From NCBI GenBank assembly GCA_964605095.1, contig CAZSBS010000111.1:1-14882 (forward strand): a stretch of DNA of 14,882 bases, written 5' to 3'. Numbering within the stretch: position 1 is the first letter of the stretch; each line of letters opens with the position of its first letter. The DNA comes from JAUWQU01 sp964605095. GTDB lineage: Bacteria > Planctomycetota > Phycisphaerae > SM23-33. The notes beneath the pieces are model-generated. The model was given only the letters and a program-made list of their open reading frames with translations. It made no database searches and was not told the origin of the DNA. Shown here in pieces: positions 1 to 6,770 of this stretch. The position numbers and the translations under genes are program-made.

Positions 1-30
1 GGCGACGCCACAGGCAGGCCGAACGCTACA

Positions 31-77
31 GAAAAAGTTAAGCTGCTCTAGGCCGCTGGGATTCCCAAGTCGGCCTA
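31..77 (-). terminator. Probable terminator after the SMP-30-like gene
   Basis: An inverted repeat at 49-77 has outer arms TAGGCCG and CGGCCTA and an inner TGGGA/TCCCA stem. It includes the stop codon of the minus-strand gene. Reading the minus strand, a run of five T follows at about 36-32, some 14 nt after the stem. Stem and U-tract are further apart than in a textbook intrinsic terminator, so efficiency is uncertain, but the order (stem, then T run) fits only the minus strand. Confidence 0.42.
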
Positions 78-983
78 CCGGCGATGCAGCTTGTAGATCG
101 CCACCCGGCCCTTGTACAGCATCGGCACGTAAAGGAGATTGCGTTTGCGGTCCAGGCCGATGTCGGCCGGGGCGTCAATCTCGGCCAGGCTCTGGACGCT
201 CTTGTGGTCGGCCGAGACGGAGAAAATGCGGTTGAGCTTCTGGTCCGAAACGATCATCGTGCCGTCGGCGAGTATTTCCAGGCCGTCCAGGCCGGCAAAA
301 TGCCCAGCCAGGCCCAGAGGCCTGGGTTCATCCACGCCGTTTGGATCGACCTGATAGATCTCGTGGGCCTCGTATGACACGCAGTACATCCGCCCGTCGG
401 CGTCGAAAGCCAGGCCGTTGGCGGACGGCGGGCCCTTGACCTCGGACATAGGCAGGCCGAGCTTCCATATCTTGCCGGTCTGTGTGTCCGAGACGTACGC
501 GAATCCCTTGTGGGCTACGGCGTCGTTGAGCATCTTGGCGCCGGGGATCTCGATCGTCCTGACGGCCCCGCCGGCCAGATCGTAAGTCATCACGTGGTCG
601 ATGTCCGCCACATATAGCAGGCCCTCGCAGACGCAGATGCCCTTGGGGGCGCTCAGGGGGTTTTCCTCCGTCGAGTCCTTCCAGCGGAGCTTCTTGAGCA
701 TGCCCTCGGCTTCCATCAGCGAGATGAAGCCCTTTTCGTCCTTTTCCCAGTAGCCGCCGGTTTTCGTCTGGATGTTGGACACGTAGACCAGATCTCGCTT
801 TTCATCGACGGCGACGCACTCGGGGCTGTCAAAGCCGTCGATGAAAACCGGGAACCTCTCCAGTTGCCACGGCGCCGCGGTCGTGGCCTGGGCTGGGGTT
901 GCGCCGCGGCGCGACTCGCACGCGACCGACGACATGGTCCCCGCCATGCACAGCACACCGGTCAGCAACAGTTTCTTGCTCAT
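75..983 (-). CDS. Exported SMP-30/NHL-like beta-propeller protein
   Basis: The 302-aa product begins with a basic, hydrophobic signal (MSKKLLLTGVLCMAG) ending near SVAC at residues 19-22, so it is either a lipoprotein with a weak lipobox or an ordinary secreted protein. The rest shows about six repeated blades of the type 'G-hydrophobic-D...LYVSD...IW/Y', for example SPECVAVD (53-60), GLLYVAD, FAYVSD, RMYCVSY, TMIVSD and LLYVPM. This pattern is typical of SMP-30/gluconolactonase and NHL propellers. No enzymatic residues can be assigned, so a specific reaction is not claimed. Two adjacent ATGs exist at 986 and 983; the GGGAGG box at 995-990 lies 6 nt from the second and only 3 nt from the first, so 983 was chosen. 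The gene follows nqrF after a 76-nt gap without a visible terminator and could be co-transcribed, but nothing links it to NQR function. Confidence 0.75.
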   Translation of the reverse strand: MSKKLLLTGVLCMAGTMSSVACESRRGATPAQATTAAPWQLERFPVFIDGFDSPECVAVDEKRDLVYVSNIQTKTGGYWEKDEKGFISLMEAEGMLKKLRWKDSTEENPLSAPKGICVCEGLLYVADIDHVMTYDLAGGAVRTIEIPGAKMLNDAVAHKGFAYVSDTQTGKIWKLGLPMSEVKGPPSANGLAFDADGRMYCVSYEAHEIYQVDPNGVDEPRPLGLAGHFAGLDGLEILADGTMIVSDQKLNRIFSVSADHKSVQSLAEIDAPADIGLDRKRNLLYVPMLYKGRVAIYKLHRR

Positions 984-1059
984 CATCGGCCTCCCGGATT
1001 GCCGCGGTCAGCCCTGAGACCTGTCAGCCAGGACCCGCGACCTTCTATCCGTCTATCGG

Positions 1060-2151
1060 TCAGAACTTGTCGTAGAAGATGTTACGTTCGCGGATGCCCT
1101 TTTCCTTGAGCACGCCCATCACCGCGTCAATCATTGGCGGCGGGCCGCAGAGGAAGGCCTGCCTCTTGACCGTGCCATGGAGGTACTTGTCCACGGCCAG
1201 GTGTATGAACCCGGTCTCGCCGTCCCAGGTTTCGCCCTCGGCGAGCTGGTCGCTCAGGGCGTATATGACGTGGAAGTTGGGGTGCTTCTTTGCTAGCTCT
1301 CGCAGCTCGTCGAGGTAGAAGATGTCCCGCGTGCCTCGGCAGCCGAAGAACAGCCAGAGCGACCTGTCGGGCCAGCGGTCGTAGACGGAGTAAATGATGT
1401 TCTTCATCGGCGCCATGCCGCATCCGCCGCCGACGCAGATGAGCTCGGTGGCGGGGTCCTCGCTGAGCTCGAACTCGCCGTAAGGCCCGGTGAAGTTGAC
1501 TTCGTCGCCGACCTCGAGGTTGTGCAGGTACGTCGAGCCAATGCCGTACGGCATGAGGCGGACGTTGAGCTCGACCTCGTTCGTCTCGTAAGTGGGCGAA
1601 CTGATCGAGTAGGCCCTGCTGACAGGCCCGTCGGGGCTTGGGGCGATGATCTGCACGTACTGGCCCGGGCGCTGGAGGATTTCGGCTGGCTCTTTCAGCG
1701 AGAAGCGGATTTCCTTGATGTCATGCGTCAACGTGATGGTGGACTTGACGACCGACGAGTAAAGCTTGACGTTCAGCAGATCCTCGGGGATCCGCAGGCG
1801 CATGTCCTCGCGGATCTTCACCTGGCAGGCCAGGCGCGTGCCGTTTCGAAACTCGCGGCGGTCGAGGAACGGCATCTCCGTCGGCAGGGGCTTGCCTCCC
1901 CCGCCGCTCAGCACGCGGATCTTGCAGTAGCCGCACGAGCCCTTTCCGCCGCAGGCGGAGGGAATCCATATCTCAGCGCCGTTAAGCGCCGAAAGCAGAG
2001 TCTGCCCGCCCTCGACCTCAAGCTCCTTCTCGCCGTTGATGTCCAGCTTGCAGATGCCGTAGTTGACCAGGAGCCGCTCGGCCACGATCAGCGCGGCCGA
2101 CAGGCCCACCAGCAGGAGGACGAATACCAAGATGGCCCAGACAAAAATCAT
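1060..2151 (-). CDS. nqrF: Na+-translocating NADH:quinone reductase subunit F
   Basis: This is the electron-entry subunit: it oxidises NADH and passes electrons through FAD and a [2Fe-2S] cluster to the membrane part of NQR. The 363-aa protein has one N-terminal membrane helix (2-23), then a plant-type ferredoxin domain with cysteines 67, 73, 76 and 109 (C-x5-C-x2-C...C). A ferredoxin-reductase module follows, with the FAD motif RAYS (179-182), the NADH-site glycine segment GGGCGMAPM (241-249) and CGPPPM (335-340), ending in an aromatic FYDKF tail. It is shorter than the roughly 400-aa proteobacterial form but no domain is missing. The frame is open upstream to 2190, but GGAAG at 2163-2159 lies 7 nt before the ATG at 2151, and the membrane anchor begins exactly there. 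It is separated from nqrE by 132 nt, unlike the other nqr genes. Confidence 0.96.
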   Translation of the reverse strand: MIFVWAILVFVLLLVGLSAALIVAERLLVNYGICKLDINGEKELEVEGGQTLLSALNGAEIWIPSACGGKGSCGYCKIRVLSGGGGKPLPTEMPFLDRREFRNGTRLACQVKIREDMRLRIPEDLLNVKLYSSVVKSTITLTHDIKEIRFSLKEPAEILQRPGQYVQIIAPSPDGPVSRAYSISSPTYETNEVELNVRLMPYGIGSTYLHNLEVGDEVNFTGPYGEFELSEDPATELICVGGGCGMAPMKNIIYSVYDRWPDRSLWLFFGCRGTRDIFYLDELRELAKKHPNFHVIYALSDQLAEGETWDGETGFIHLAVDKYLHGTVKRQAFLCGPPPMIDAVMGVLKEKGIRERNIFYDKF

Positions 2152-2283
2152 GTTCGGTCTTCCAATTACCTTTGTGCTACAAACGTGCAACGCCCTTCAA
2201 TTTCGGACGACGTTTGCACTGCCTTGGCGTTTTGAGCATTTAGCATTTTACATTTGTCATTCGCGGGCAAAGCCCGCGCTGTG
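2152..2283 (-). other. nqrE-nqrF intergenic spacer
   Basis: This non-coding spacer interrupts an otherwise tightly packed operon. In transcript order it holds a 7-bp GC hairpin just after the nqrE stop, an AT-rich tract containing AAATGCT twice in tandem (about 2252-2236), and a second weaker inverted repeat (2219-2211 with 2192-2185, one bulged base). The nqrF Shine-Dalgarno follows. No T run follows the GC hairpin, so it does not look like a terminator. It may set mRNA stability or relative output of nqrF, or be an inserted repeat. Confidence 0.5.
2262..2278 (-). repeat. Perfect hairpin 3' of nqrE
   Basis: CGCGGGC and GCCCGCG form a perfect 7-bp stem around a 3-nt loop, starting 5 nt beyond the nqrE stop. 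The sequence after it in the direction of transcription is A-rich (AATGACAAATG), not U-rich. It is more likely an RNA-stabilising or REP-like hairpin than a terminator. Confidence 0.6.
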
Positions 2284-2892
2284 CTACTGTATGCGCACCA
2301 TTCCGGCGAAGCCCATGAACGCCATGGCCATGATGCCGGTGATGATCATGACGATCGAGACGCCCTGGAAGGCCTGGGGCACTATGCTGTAGCCCATCTT
2401 CTTCCGGAGCCCCGCTATCAGCAGTATCGCCAGCGCCCAGCCTACACCCGCGCCGAAGCCGAACAGCAGCGACTGCATGAAGTCGTACTTGCGGATTATC
2501 ATGAACAGGGCCGCGCCGAGGATCGCGCAGTTGACGGTGATCAGCGGCAGGAATATGCCCAAGGCGTGGTATAGCCCCTGGCTGAACCGCTCGACGAACA
2601 TCTCGACAAACTGCACGAACGCCGCGATGACGGCGATGAAGATGATGAACCCAAGGAACTCGAGGCCCATCGGCACCAGCAGGCCGTAGTACACGCCGTA
2701 GTTGATGGCCGTGGTGGCGGTCATCACGAAGATCACCGCCACGCCGAGGCCCAGGCTGGTGTTGATCTGCTTCGAGCATGCCAGGAACGAGCACATGCCC
2801 AGGAAGTTGGCCAGCAGGATGTTGCTGGTGAAGATCGCCGCTATGAGAATGACCAACGAGGAAATGTCTGGCGAAGTAATCTCTGGTGGCAT
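2284..2892 (-). CDS. nqrE: Na+-translocating NADH:quinone reductase subunit E
   Basis: This polytopic membrane subunit of NQR, homologous to RnfA, is 202 aa with about six hydrophobic helices, the usual family length. Each of NqrD and NqrE gives two cysteines to an iron centre in the membrane core. Here these are Cys34 in LGMCSFLACSK and Cys122 in ITVNCAILG, both motifs highly characteristic of the family. The sodium-path region rich in small residues and the C-terminal GMVRIQ tail are intact. An AGGA-type Shine-Dalgarno (GGGAGGA) lies 7 nt before the ATG. The start codon is one base past the nqrD stop (TGA-C-ATG), so translation is probably coupled. Cys39 is an additional cysteine next to the iron-ligand motif. 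Confidence 0.96.
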   Translation of the reverse strand: MPPEITSPDISSLVILIAAIFTSNILLANFLGMCSFLACSKQINTSLGLGVAVIFVMTATTAINYGVYYGLLVPMGLEFLGFIIFIAVIAAFVQFVEMFVERFSQGLYHALGIFLPLITVNCAILGAALFMIIRKYDFMQSLLFGFGAGVGWALAILLIAGLRKKMGYSIVPQAFQGVSIVMIITGIMAMAFMGFAGMVRIQ

Positions 2893-2893
2893 G

Positions 2894-3574
2894 TCAGTGT
2901 CCTCCCGCCGGCTTGGCGTCGTTGGAGTCCTTCTTTGCGTTGAGGGCGTTGAACAGTGCGATCAGAAAACCCAGGACGATGAACGCACCCGGAGCAAGAA
3001 TCATGAGCTGGTTCTTGACGTACCAGGTTTCGGACAGCATGGTCACACCGAAGATACTGCCCGAACCGAGCAGTTCGCGGAATGCCCCGATGGCGCCCAG
3101 GACCGCCGCGTAGCCGAGCCCGTTGGCCAGGCCGTCAACCACCGACACAAGTGGCGGGTTCTGAAGCGCGAACGCCTCGGCCCTGCCCATGACTATGCAG
3201 TTGGTTATGATCAGCCCCACGTAGGGTCCAAGCTGGAGGCTCATGGGCCAATAGAACGCCTTGAGGAGCTGGTCGAAGAGGATCACGAACGTGGCGATGA
3301 TGGCCACCTCGGCGATCATTCTGATCTTGCGGGGGATGGACTTTCGCAGCAGCGAGATGAACAGGTTGCTGCCTACGCAGACGAAGATCAGCGCCGCGCC
3401 CATGACCAGCGAGTTGGCGAGCTTGCTCGTCACCGCCAGGGCCGAGCATACGCCCAGCATCTGAACGCTGATTGGGTTGTTGGCCCAGGTGCCTTCCTTG
3501 AAGGTTGACATGCCCTTGCCGCCGCAAATCCCGCCGGTTTGGCAGGCGCCGCATGCCACGGGAGCGTTACTCAT
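2894..3574 (-). CDS. nqrD: Na+-translocating NADH:quinone reductase subunit D with Cys-rich N-terminus
   Basis: This polytopic membrane subunit, homologous to RnfE, pairs with NqrE around the intramembrane iron centre; the ligands here are Cys43 (GVCSALAVTSK) and Cys126 (ITNCIVMGR). FRELLGSGSIFG (165-176) is another family signature. The protein is 226 aa; the canonical part starts near Met22 (MSTFKEG). The first 21 residues form an extension with Cys8, Cys11 and Cys17 (CGACQTGGICGGKG). The extension is real coding sequence: AAGGAGG at 3587-3581 sits 6 nt before the ATG at 3574, whereas the internal ATG at 3511 has no properly spaced site. The start overlaps the nqrC end by 8 bp. The function of the extension is unknown; it could bind iron or another metal. 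Confidence 0.95.
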   Translation of the reverse strand: MSNAPVACGACQTGGICGGKGMSTFKEGTWANNPISVQMLGVCSALAVTSKLANSLVMGAALIFVCVGSNLFISLLRKSIPRKIRMIAEVAIIATFVILFDQLLKAFYWPMSLQLGPYVGLIITNCIVMGRAEAFALQNPPLVSVVDGLANGLGYAAVLGAIGAFRELLGSGSIFGVTMLSETWYVKNQLMILAPGAFIVLGFLIALFNALNAKKDSNDAKPAGGH

Positions 3575-4265
3575 TGCCGGCCTCCTTCCTGACCGCGCCC
3601 GAATTCGGCTTGGCGCTCAGAATCGCGTCGCGATTCTTGAGAACGATCTCACTTATCTCGTTGACCATTGCCTCTACCTTGTCGCACGTCAGCGTCGCGC
3701 CGCTGATGCCGTCCACCTCGTTGGCGCCCGACGCCTGGTCCGGCTTGCGGACGCGAATACCAGCCTTGCCGGGCCCGTCAATCGTCTTGCCTTGGAACTT
3801 GCCGGTGAAGGTCTTCTTGCCATCTTTCGGCTTGTTGCCGATCTCGCCGCCCAGCCCAGGAGTTTCCTCCTGCTTGTAGAAGGCGATGTTGAAGACGGTC
3901 TTCAGGTCGCCCTTGAGGCAAAGAAGGCCGTCAATGGGGCCCCAAAGCCCCGGCCCGGAGAACTCCACCGCGTAAAGCTTGCCCGCCTCGGGATGATCGT
4001 AGGTGTAGATCGTCATCCCGGCCGCCTCGATCTCCGAGACCTTGCCGTCGGGATTATCCGGCGACTGAACCAGCCTCAGAAGCTCGTGCGAATTGGCGTC
4101 CGGATTGTACGACACGCCGAGCACGTCGAAGATGTTCCGCCACTTCTCCGCCGCGGCGTTGGCTTCCTGGAATGGCTTGAGCATCTGGTTGGCGCCAGCG
4201 AGAAGCCCGGCGCAGACCACGCCAAGCACCGTGGCGAAGATGATGGTTTTCAGGCTATCCTTCAT
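3567..4265 (-). CDS. nqrC: Na+-translocating NADH:quinone reductase subunit C
   Basis: This periplasmic FMN-carrying subunit, homologous to RnfG, is 232 aa. It has one N-terminal membrane helix (about 7-26) and then an FMN-binding domain. The covalent FMN site is SGATLT at 188-193, with Thr193 the expected phosphoester-linked residue installed by ApbE. Other family signatures are GLWGPIDG (107-113 region) and the EETPGLGGEI segment (133-142). CGGAGG lies 7 nt before the ATG. The start overlaps the end of nqrB by 11 bp and the end overlaps nqrD by 8 bp. The length is slightly short for the family (about 250) without loss of a recognised motif. Confidence 0.96.
   Translation of the reverse strand: MKDSLKTIIFATVLGVVCAGLLAGANQMLKPFQEANAAAEKWRNIFDVLGVSYNPDANSHELLRLVQSPDNPDGKVSEIEAAGMTIYTYDHPEAGKLYAVEFSGPGLWGPIDGLLCLKGDLKTVFNIAFYKQEETPGLGGEIGNKPKDGKKTFTGKFQGKTIDGPGKAGIRVRKPDQASGANEVDGISGATLTCDKVEAMVNEISEIVLKNRDAILSAKPNSGAVRKEAGNE
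3581..3590 (-). promoter_or_regulatory. Shine-Dalgarno that fixes the long nqrD start
   Basis: On the minus strand this reads AGGAAGGAGG, close to the full anti-SD complement, with a 6-nt spacer to the nqrD ATG at 3574-3572. It lies inside the 3' end of nqrC. It decides that the cysteine-rich N-terminus of NqrD is translated. Confidence 0.85.
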
Positions 4266-5373
4266 GCTGGAGCCTCCGCGTGTAAGCCCATGTTGCGATC
4301 TCGTCGTAAAGCGGCGCGGCTATGTTACCCAGTAGAATGGCGAACATCACGCCCTCAACGTAGCCCGTCAGGTAGCGTATCAACACCGTCGATACGCCGA
4401 TGGTGATCCCGTAAAACCACTTGCCCAGATTCGAGACCGGGCTGGTTACGGGGTCCGTGGCCATGTAAACCGCCCCGAACAACAGGCCGCCCGCCAGGAA
4501 CTGCCAGGCGACCAGCTCGCCCACGGACCACCCGGCCCGGCCGAATGTCGCCGGCGCGGCCCACGCAAGCACCGCGAGCAGGCCCGCGAACGAGCCCAGC
4601 ATCGAAACGATCGTCCGCCAGTTTGCCACGCCGGTCATTATGAGGAACAGCCCGCCGAGGATGATAAGCACCGAGCAGACCTCGCCCGAGCAGCCGCCGC
4701 AAACGCCGTTGCCCGAGGCTGTGCCGAACAGCAGGTTCCACCAGTCGGCATAAGTTCCGCTGCTCTTGGCCGCGCCCAGTGGCGTGGCCTGGCTTACCGC
4801 GTCGATGGACCACTTGGCAAACCCGCCCGGAATTCCGCTTGCCGGGACCAACCAGCCCCTGGCCATGTCAACCGGGTAGGCGATCAGCAGGAAGCACCGT
4901 GCGACCAGGGCCGGGTTGAAGACGTTTCGGCCCGTGCCGCCGAAGAGTTCCTTGCCGACGAGGACGCCGAAGGCAATGCCCACCGCGACCATCCAGAACG
5001 GCAAATTCGGCGGCAATATCAGCGGGTAAAGCAGGCCGGTTACGAAGAAGCCTTCGTTGATCTCCTCTTTGCGTGCCATCGCGAAGGCCAGTTCGATCAG
5101 CAGGCCCGTGACGTACGTCACGACGATCATGCCTACGACCCGCCAGCCGAAGAAGTAAATCGCCGCCGCTATGACGGGCATGACGGCCAGGATGACCGCC
5201 GTCATGTAGCGCTTCATATTGTTGGGGTCCCGCACGTGCGGGGCTATGTTCGTCCGATGGCTGACGGAGAACATGAAGGAGTCCATCGCGTCGAACGCCG
5301 GGCGAAGGGCCTTTAGGCTGCCTTCCTCGAACGTCGGGCGGAGGCGGTCCATCAAACCAAGGAGGAGCTTCAT
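4255..5373 (-). CDS. nqrB: Na+-translocating NADH:quinone reductase subunit B
   Basis: This is the large membrane subunit of NQR, homologous to RnfD, which carries covalent FMN and takes part in quinone reduction and Na+ transport. The 372-aa protein has the NQR-specific cytoplasmic N-terminal arm (1-55, with NIAPHVRDPNNMKRYM) and about ten membrane helices. Signatures include NEGFFVTGLLYPLILPP (106-122), GGTGRNVFNPALVAR (145-159) and MATDPVTSPV (304-313). The flavinylation site is SQATPLG with Thr197; the commoner form of the motif has Gly in place of Gln195. The loop at 222-234 contains Cys225, Cys228 and Cys233 (C-x2-C-x4-C), where canonical NqrB has a G-E-T-S-type sequence. AAGGAGG lies 7 nt before the ATG; the start overlaps nqrA by 4 bp (ATGA). 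Confidence 0.96.
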   Translation of the reverse strand: MKLLLGLMDRLRPTFEEGSLKALRPAFDAMDSFMFSVSHRTNIAPHVRDPNNMKRYMTAVILAVMPVIAAAIYFFGWRVVGMIVVTYVTGLLIELAFAMARKEEINEGFFVTGLLYPLILPPNLPFWMVAVGIAFGVLVGKELFGGTGRNVFNPALVARCFLLIAYPVDMARGWLVPASGIPGGFAKWSIDAVSQATPLGAAKSSGTYADWWNLLFGTASGNGVCGGCSGEVCSVLIILGGLFLIMTGVANWRTIVSMLGSFAGLLAVLAWAAPATFGRAGWSVGELVAWQFLAGGLLFGAVYMATDPVTSPVSNLGKWFYGITIGVSTVLIRYLTGYVEGVMFAILLGNIAAPLYDEIATWAYTRRLQHEG

Positions 5374-6770
5374 TCCCGCGCCTCCTTCTCTGCTTTTTCA
5401 CGCATTTCTTCGGCTTCCTCAGCCGCCATGTCGGCAATGGCCTTCTTGGCGGCGCGGAACTGATCGAGCAGCTCCAGCTTGGACGGACATACGTACGAGC
5501 ATAGCCCGCACTCGACACACAGGTCGAGCCGCGCGGCCTCCGCCTGCTCCAGATTGTCCTGGAAAAGGTGCTTGTGGATAAGGTGGGGCCAGATGCCCGC
5601 CGGGCAGGCTTTCTCGCAGAGTTGGCATGACACGCACGCGCGCCGCTCGCCTCGAAGGGCAGTGTTCAGCGGCTCGGTGAACGCCGGGCGAAGCTTGCTG
5701 ATGTAGTAGGGGGAGAACGACTGCTGCGACCAACCTGGCCTGGCCCAGCCAAGCAGGCTTCGTGGGGCCTCGTCGCGAAGAACCGTCAGGCTCGTGCATT
5801 CGCTGCACAGCCCCGGCTGATCCTCGGGCGACCACGCGGACCCGGTCAGTGCGCCGCCCATTATCACGCGGACATTCTCGGCCGCGCCACAGGCGTCGAG
5901 TATCTTGCGGATCGGATAGCCCGTGCAGACCTTGACGTGCATGGGCTTGGAAACACCAGGCCCGCCGACGGCGACGATCCGCACGGTGCTCGGCAGCGAG
6001 GCCGACATCGCGCGATCCACCGCCAGCACGCCCGCCACGCCCAGCGACCAGATGCTGCCGCCGCTGCTCCGCAAGCCAAGCCGCCGGGCGATCAGCGCCG
6101 GGTGGTCGAAGGGGTACTTCCGCGGGATCGTGAGAACCTTCACGTACGCGTAGCCCCGGACGGTCTGGCGGACCTTCTCGGCCAACTCGTTTTGCACAGC
6201 CGGAATCGCCAGGTAAATGGGCTGGTATTCCAGAAGCCCCTGCATGTGCTCGAGGCCGCGAGTGAAACTGGTGAGCCTCTTGGCCATCTGCACGTCGCCT
6301 CGAGCGGTGAACGGCTCGAAGCTCATGGTGGTCACCACAACCGCCTGCGGGACGCCCGCGGGGTCGGGCACGCCGCCGGTGAAGGCGTCGCCGACGAACT
6401 GCCATGCTCCCAGGTCCACAAGCTTGCGCCTCACGGCCTCGGCGGTCCCGGCGGCGGGGGCGGCGTGGTTTAGCTCCTCGCCCTTGTATGGCTCTTCCTG
6501 CTCCCGCGAAAGCTCGCCCAGGATAAGGGCCTTCTTGGTGATGGTCACCTTGCCCGCCCGAGGCGCCAGCAGGGGAACCTGGTATTGCTGCGGATCGACG
6601 GCGAGGATCTCGCCGGGATGCACGGCCTGGCCCTCACGGACACGAACCTCCGTGAACTTCAGCCGCCTGCTGGCCAGCGGCAGGTGCAGGGCGTCCGGGT
6701 CCGGCAGGATATGGACGTCCGCACCCGGCCTGCCGGCCAGGGGTACGTTGTAACCGCCTCGTAGCTTCAT
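5370..6770 (-). CDS. nqrA: NQR subunit A with RnfC-type double [4Fe-4S] C-terminus
   Basis: This peripheral cytoplasmic subunit is homologous to RnfC and 466 aa long. Its body is NqrA-like: MKLRGGYNVPLAG at the N-terminus, a lipoyl-like fold with P-x-AGKV (70-75), WSLGVAGVLAVDRA (241-254), VGGPGVSKP (268-276), GWARPG (341-346) and SKLRP (358-362). The C-terminus has two complete ferredoxin motifs: Cys379, 382, 385, 389-Pro and Cys418, 421, 424, 428-Pro, each C-x2-C-x2-C-x3-CP. The spacing and the ECGLCSYVCPS segment match RnfC. Well-studied NqrA proteins align over this stretch but keep only the last two cysteines and bind no cluster. A charged, probably helical tail follows (446-466). Cys322 and Cys325 form another close pair. 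The start overlaps the prenyl synthase stop (ATGA) and has only a weak Shine-Dalgarno, suggesting translational coupling. Confidence 0.95.
   Translation of the reverse strand: MKLRGGYNVPLAGRPGADVHILPDPDALHLPLASRRLKFTEVRVREGQAVHPGEILAVDPQQYQVPLLAPRAGKVTITKKALILGELSREQEEPYKGEELNHAAPAAGTAEAVRRKLVDLGAWQFVGDAFTGGVPDPAGVPQAVVVTTMSFEPFTARGDVQMAKRLTSFTRGLEHMQGLLEYQPIYLAIPAVQNELAEKVRQTVRGYAYVKVLTIPRKYPFDHPALIARRLGLRSSGGSIWSLGVAGVLAVDRAMSASLPSTVRIVAVGGPGVSKPMHVKVCTGYPIRKILDACGAAENVRVIMGGALTGSAWSPEDQPGLCSECTSLTVLRDEAPRSLLGWARPGWSQQSFSPYYISKLRPAFTEPLNTALRGERRACVSCQLCEKACPAGIWPHLIHKHLFQDNLEQAEAARLDLCVECGLCSYVCPSKLELLDQFRAAKKAIADMAAEEAEEMREKAEKEARE

Noticed and set aside
2262..2278. The GC hairpin after nqrE as a transcription terminator
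   Set aside because: No T run follows in the direction of transcription, and nqrF, which is essential to the complex, lies downstream.
5370..6770. Calling this gene rnfC and the cluster an RNF operon
   Set aside because: NqrF with 2Fe-2S and FAD domains is present, NqrB has the NQR-type N-terminal arm, the NqrA body motifs are NQR-like, and no rnfB is found.
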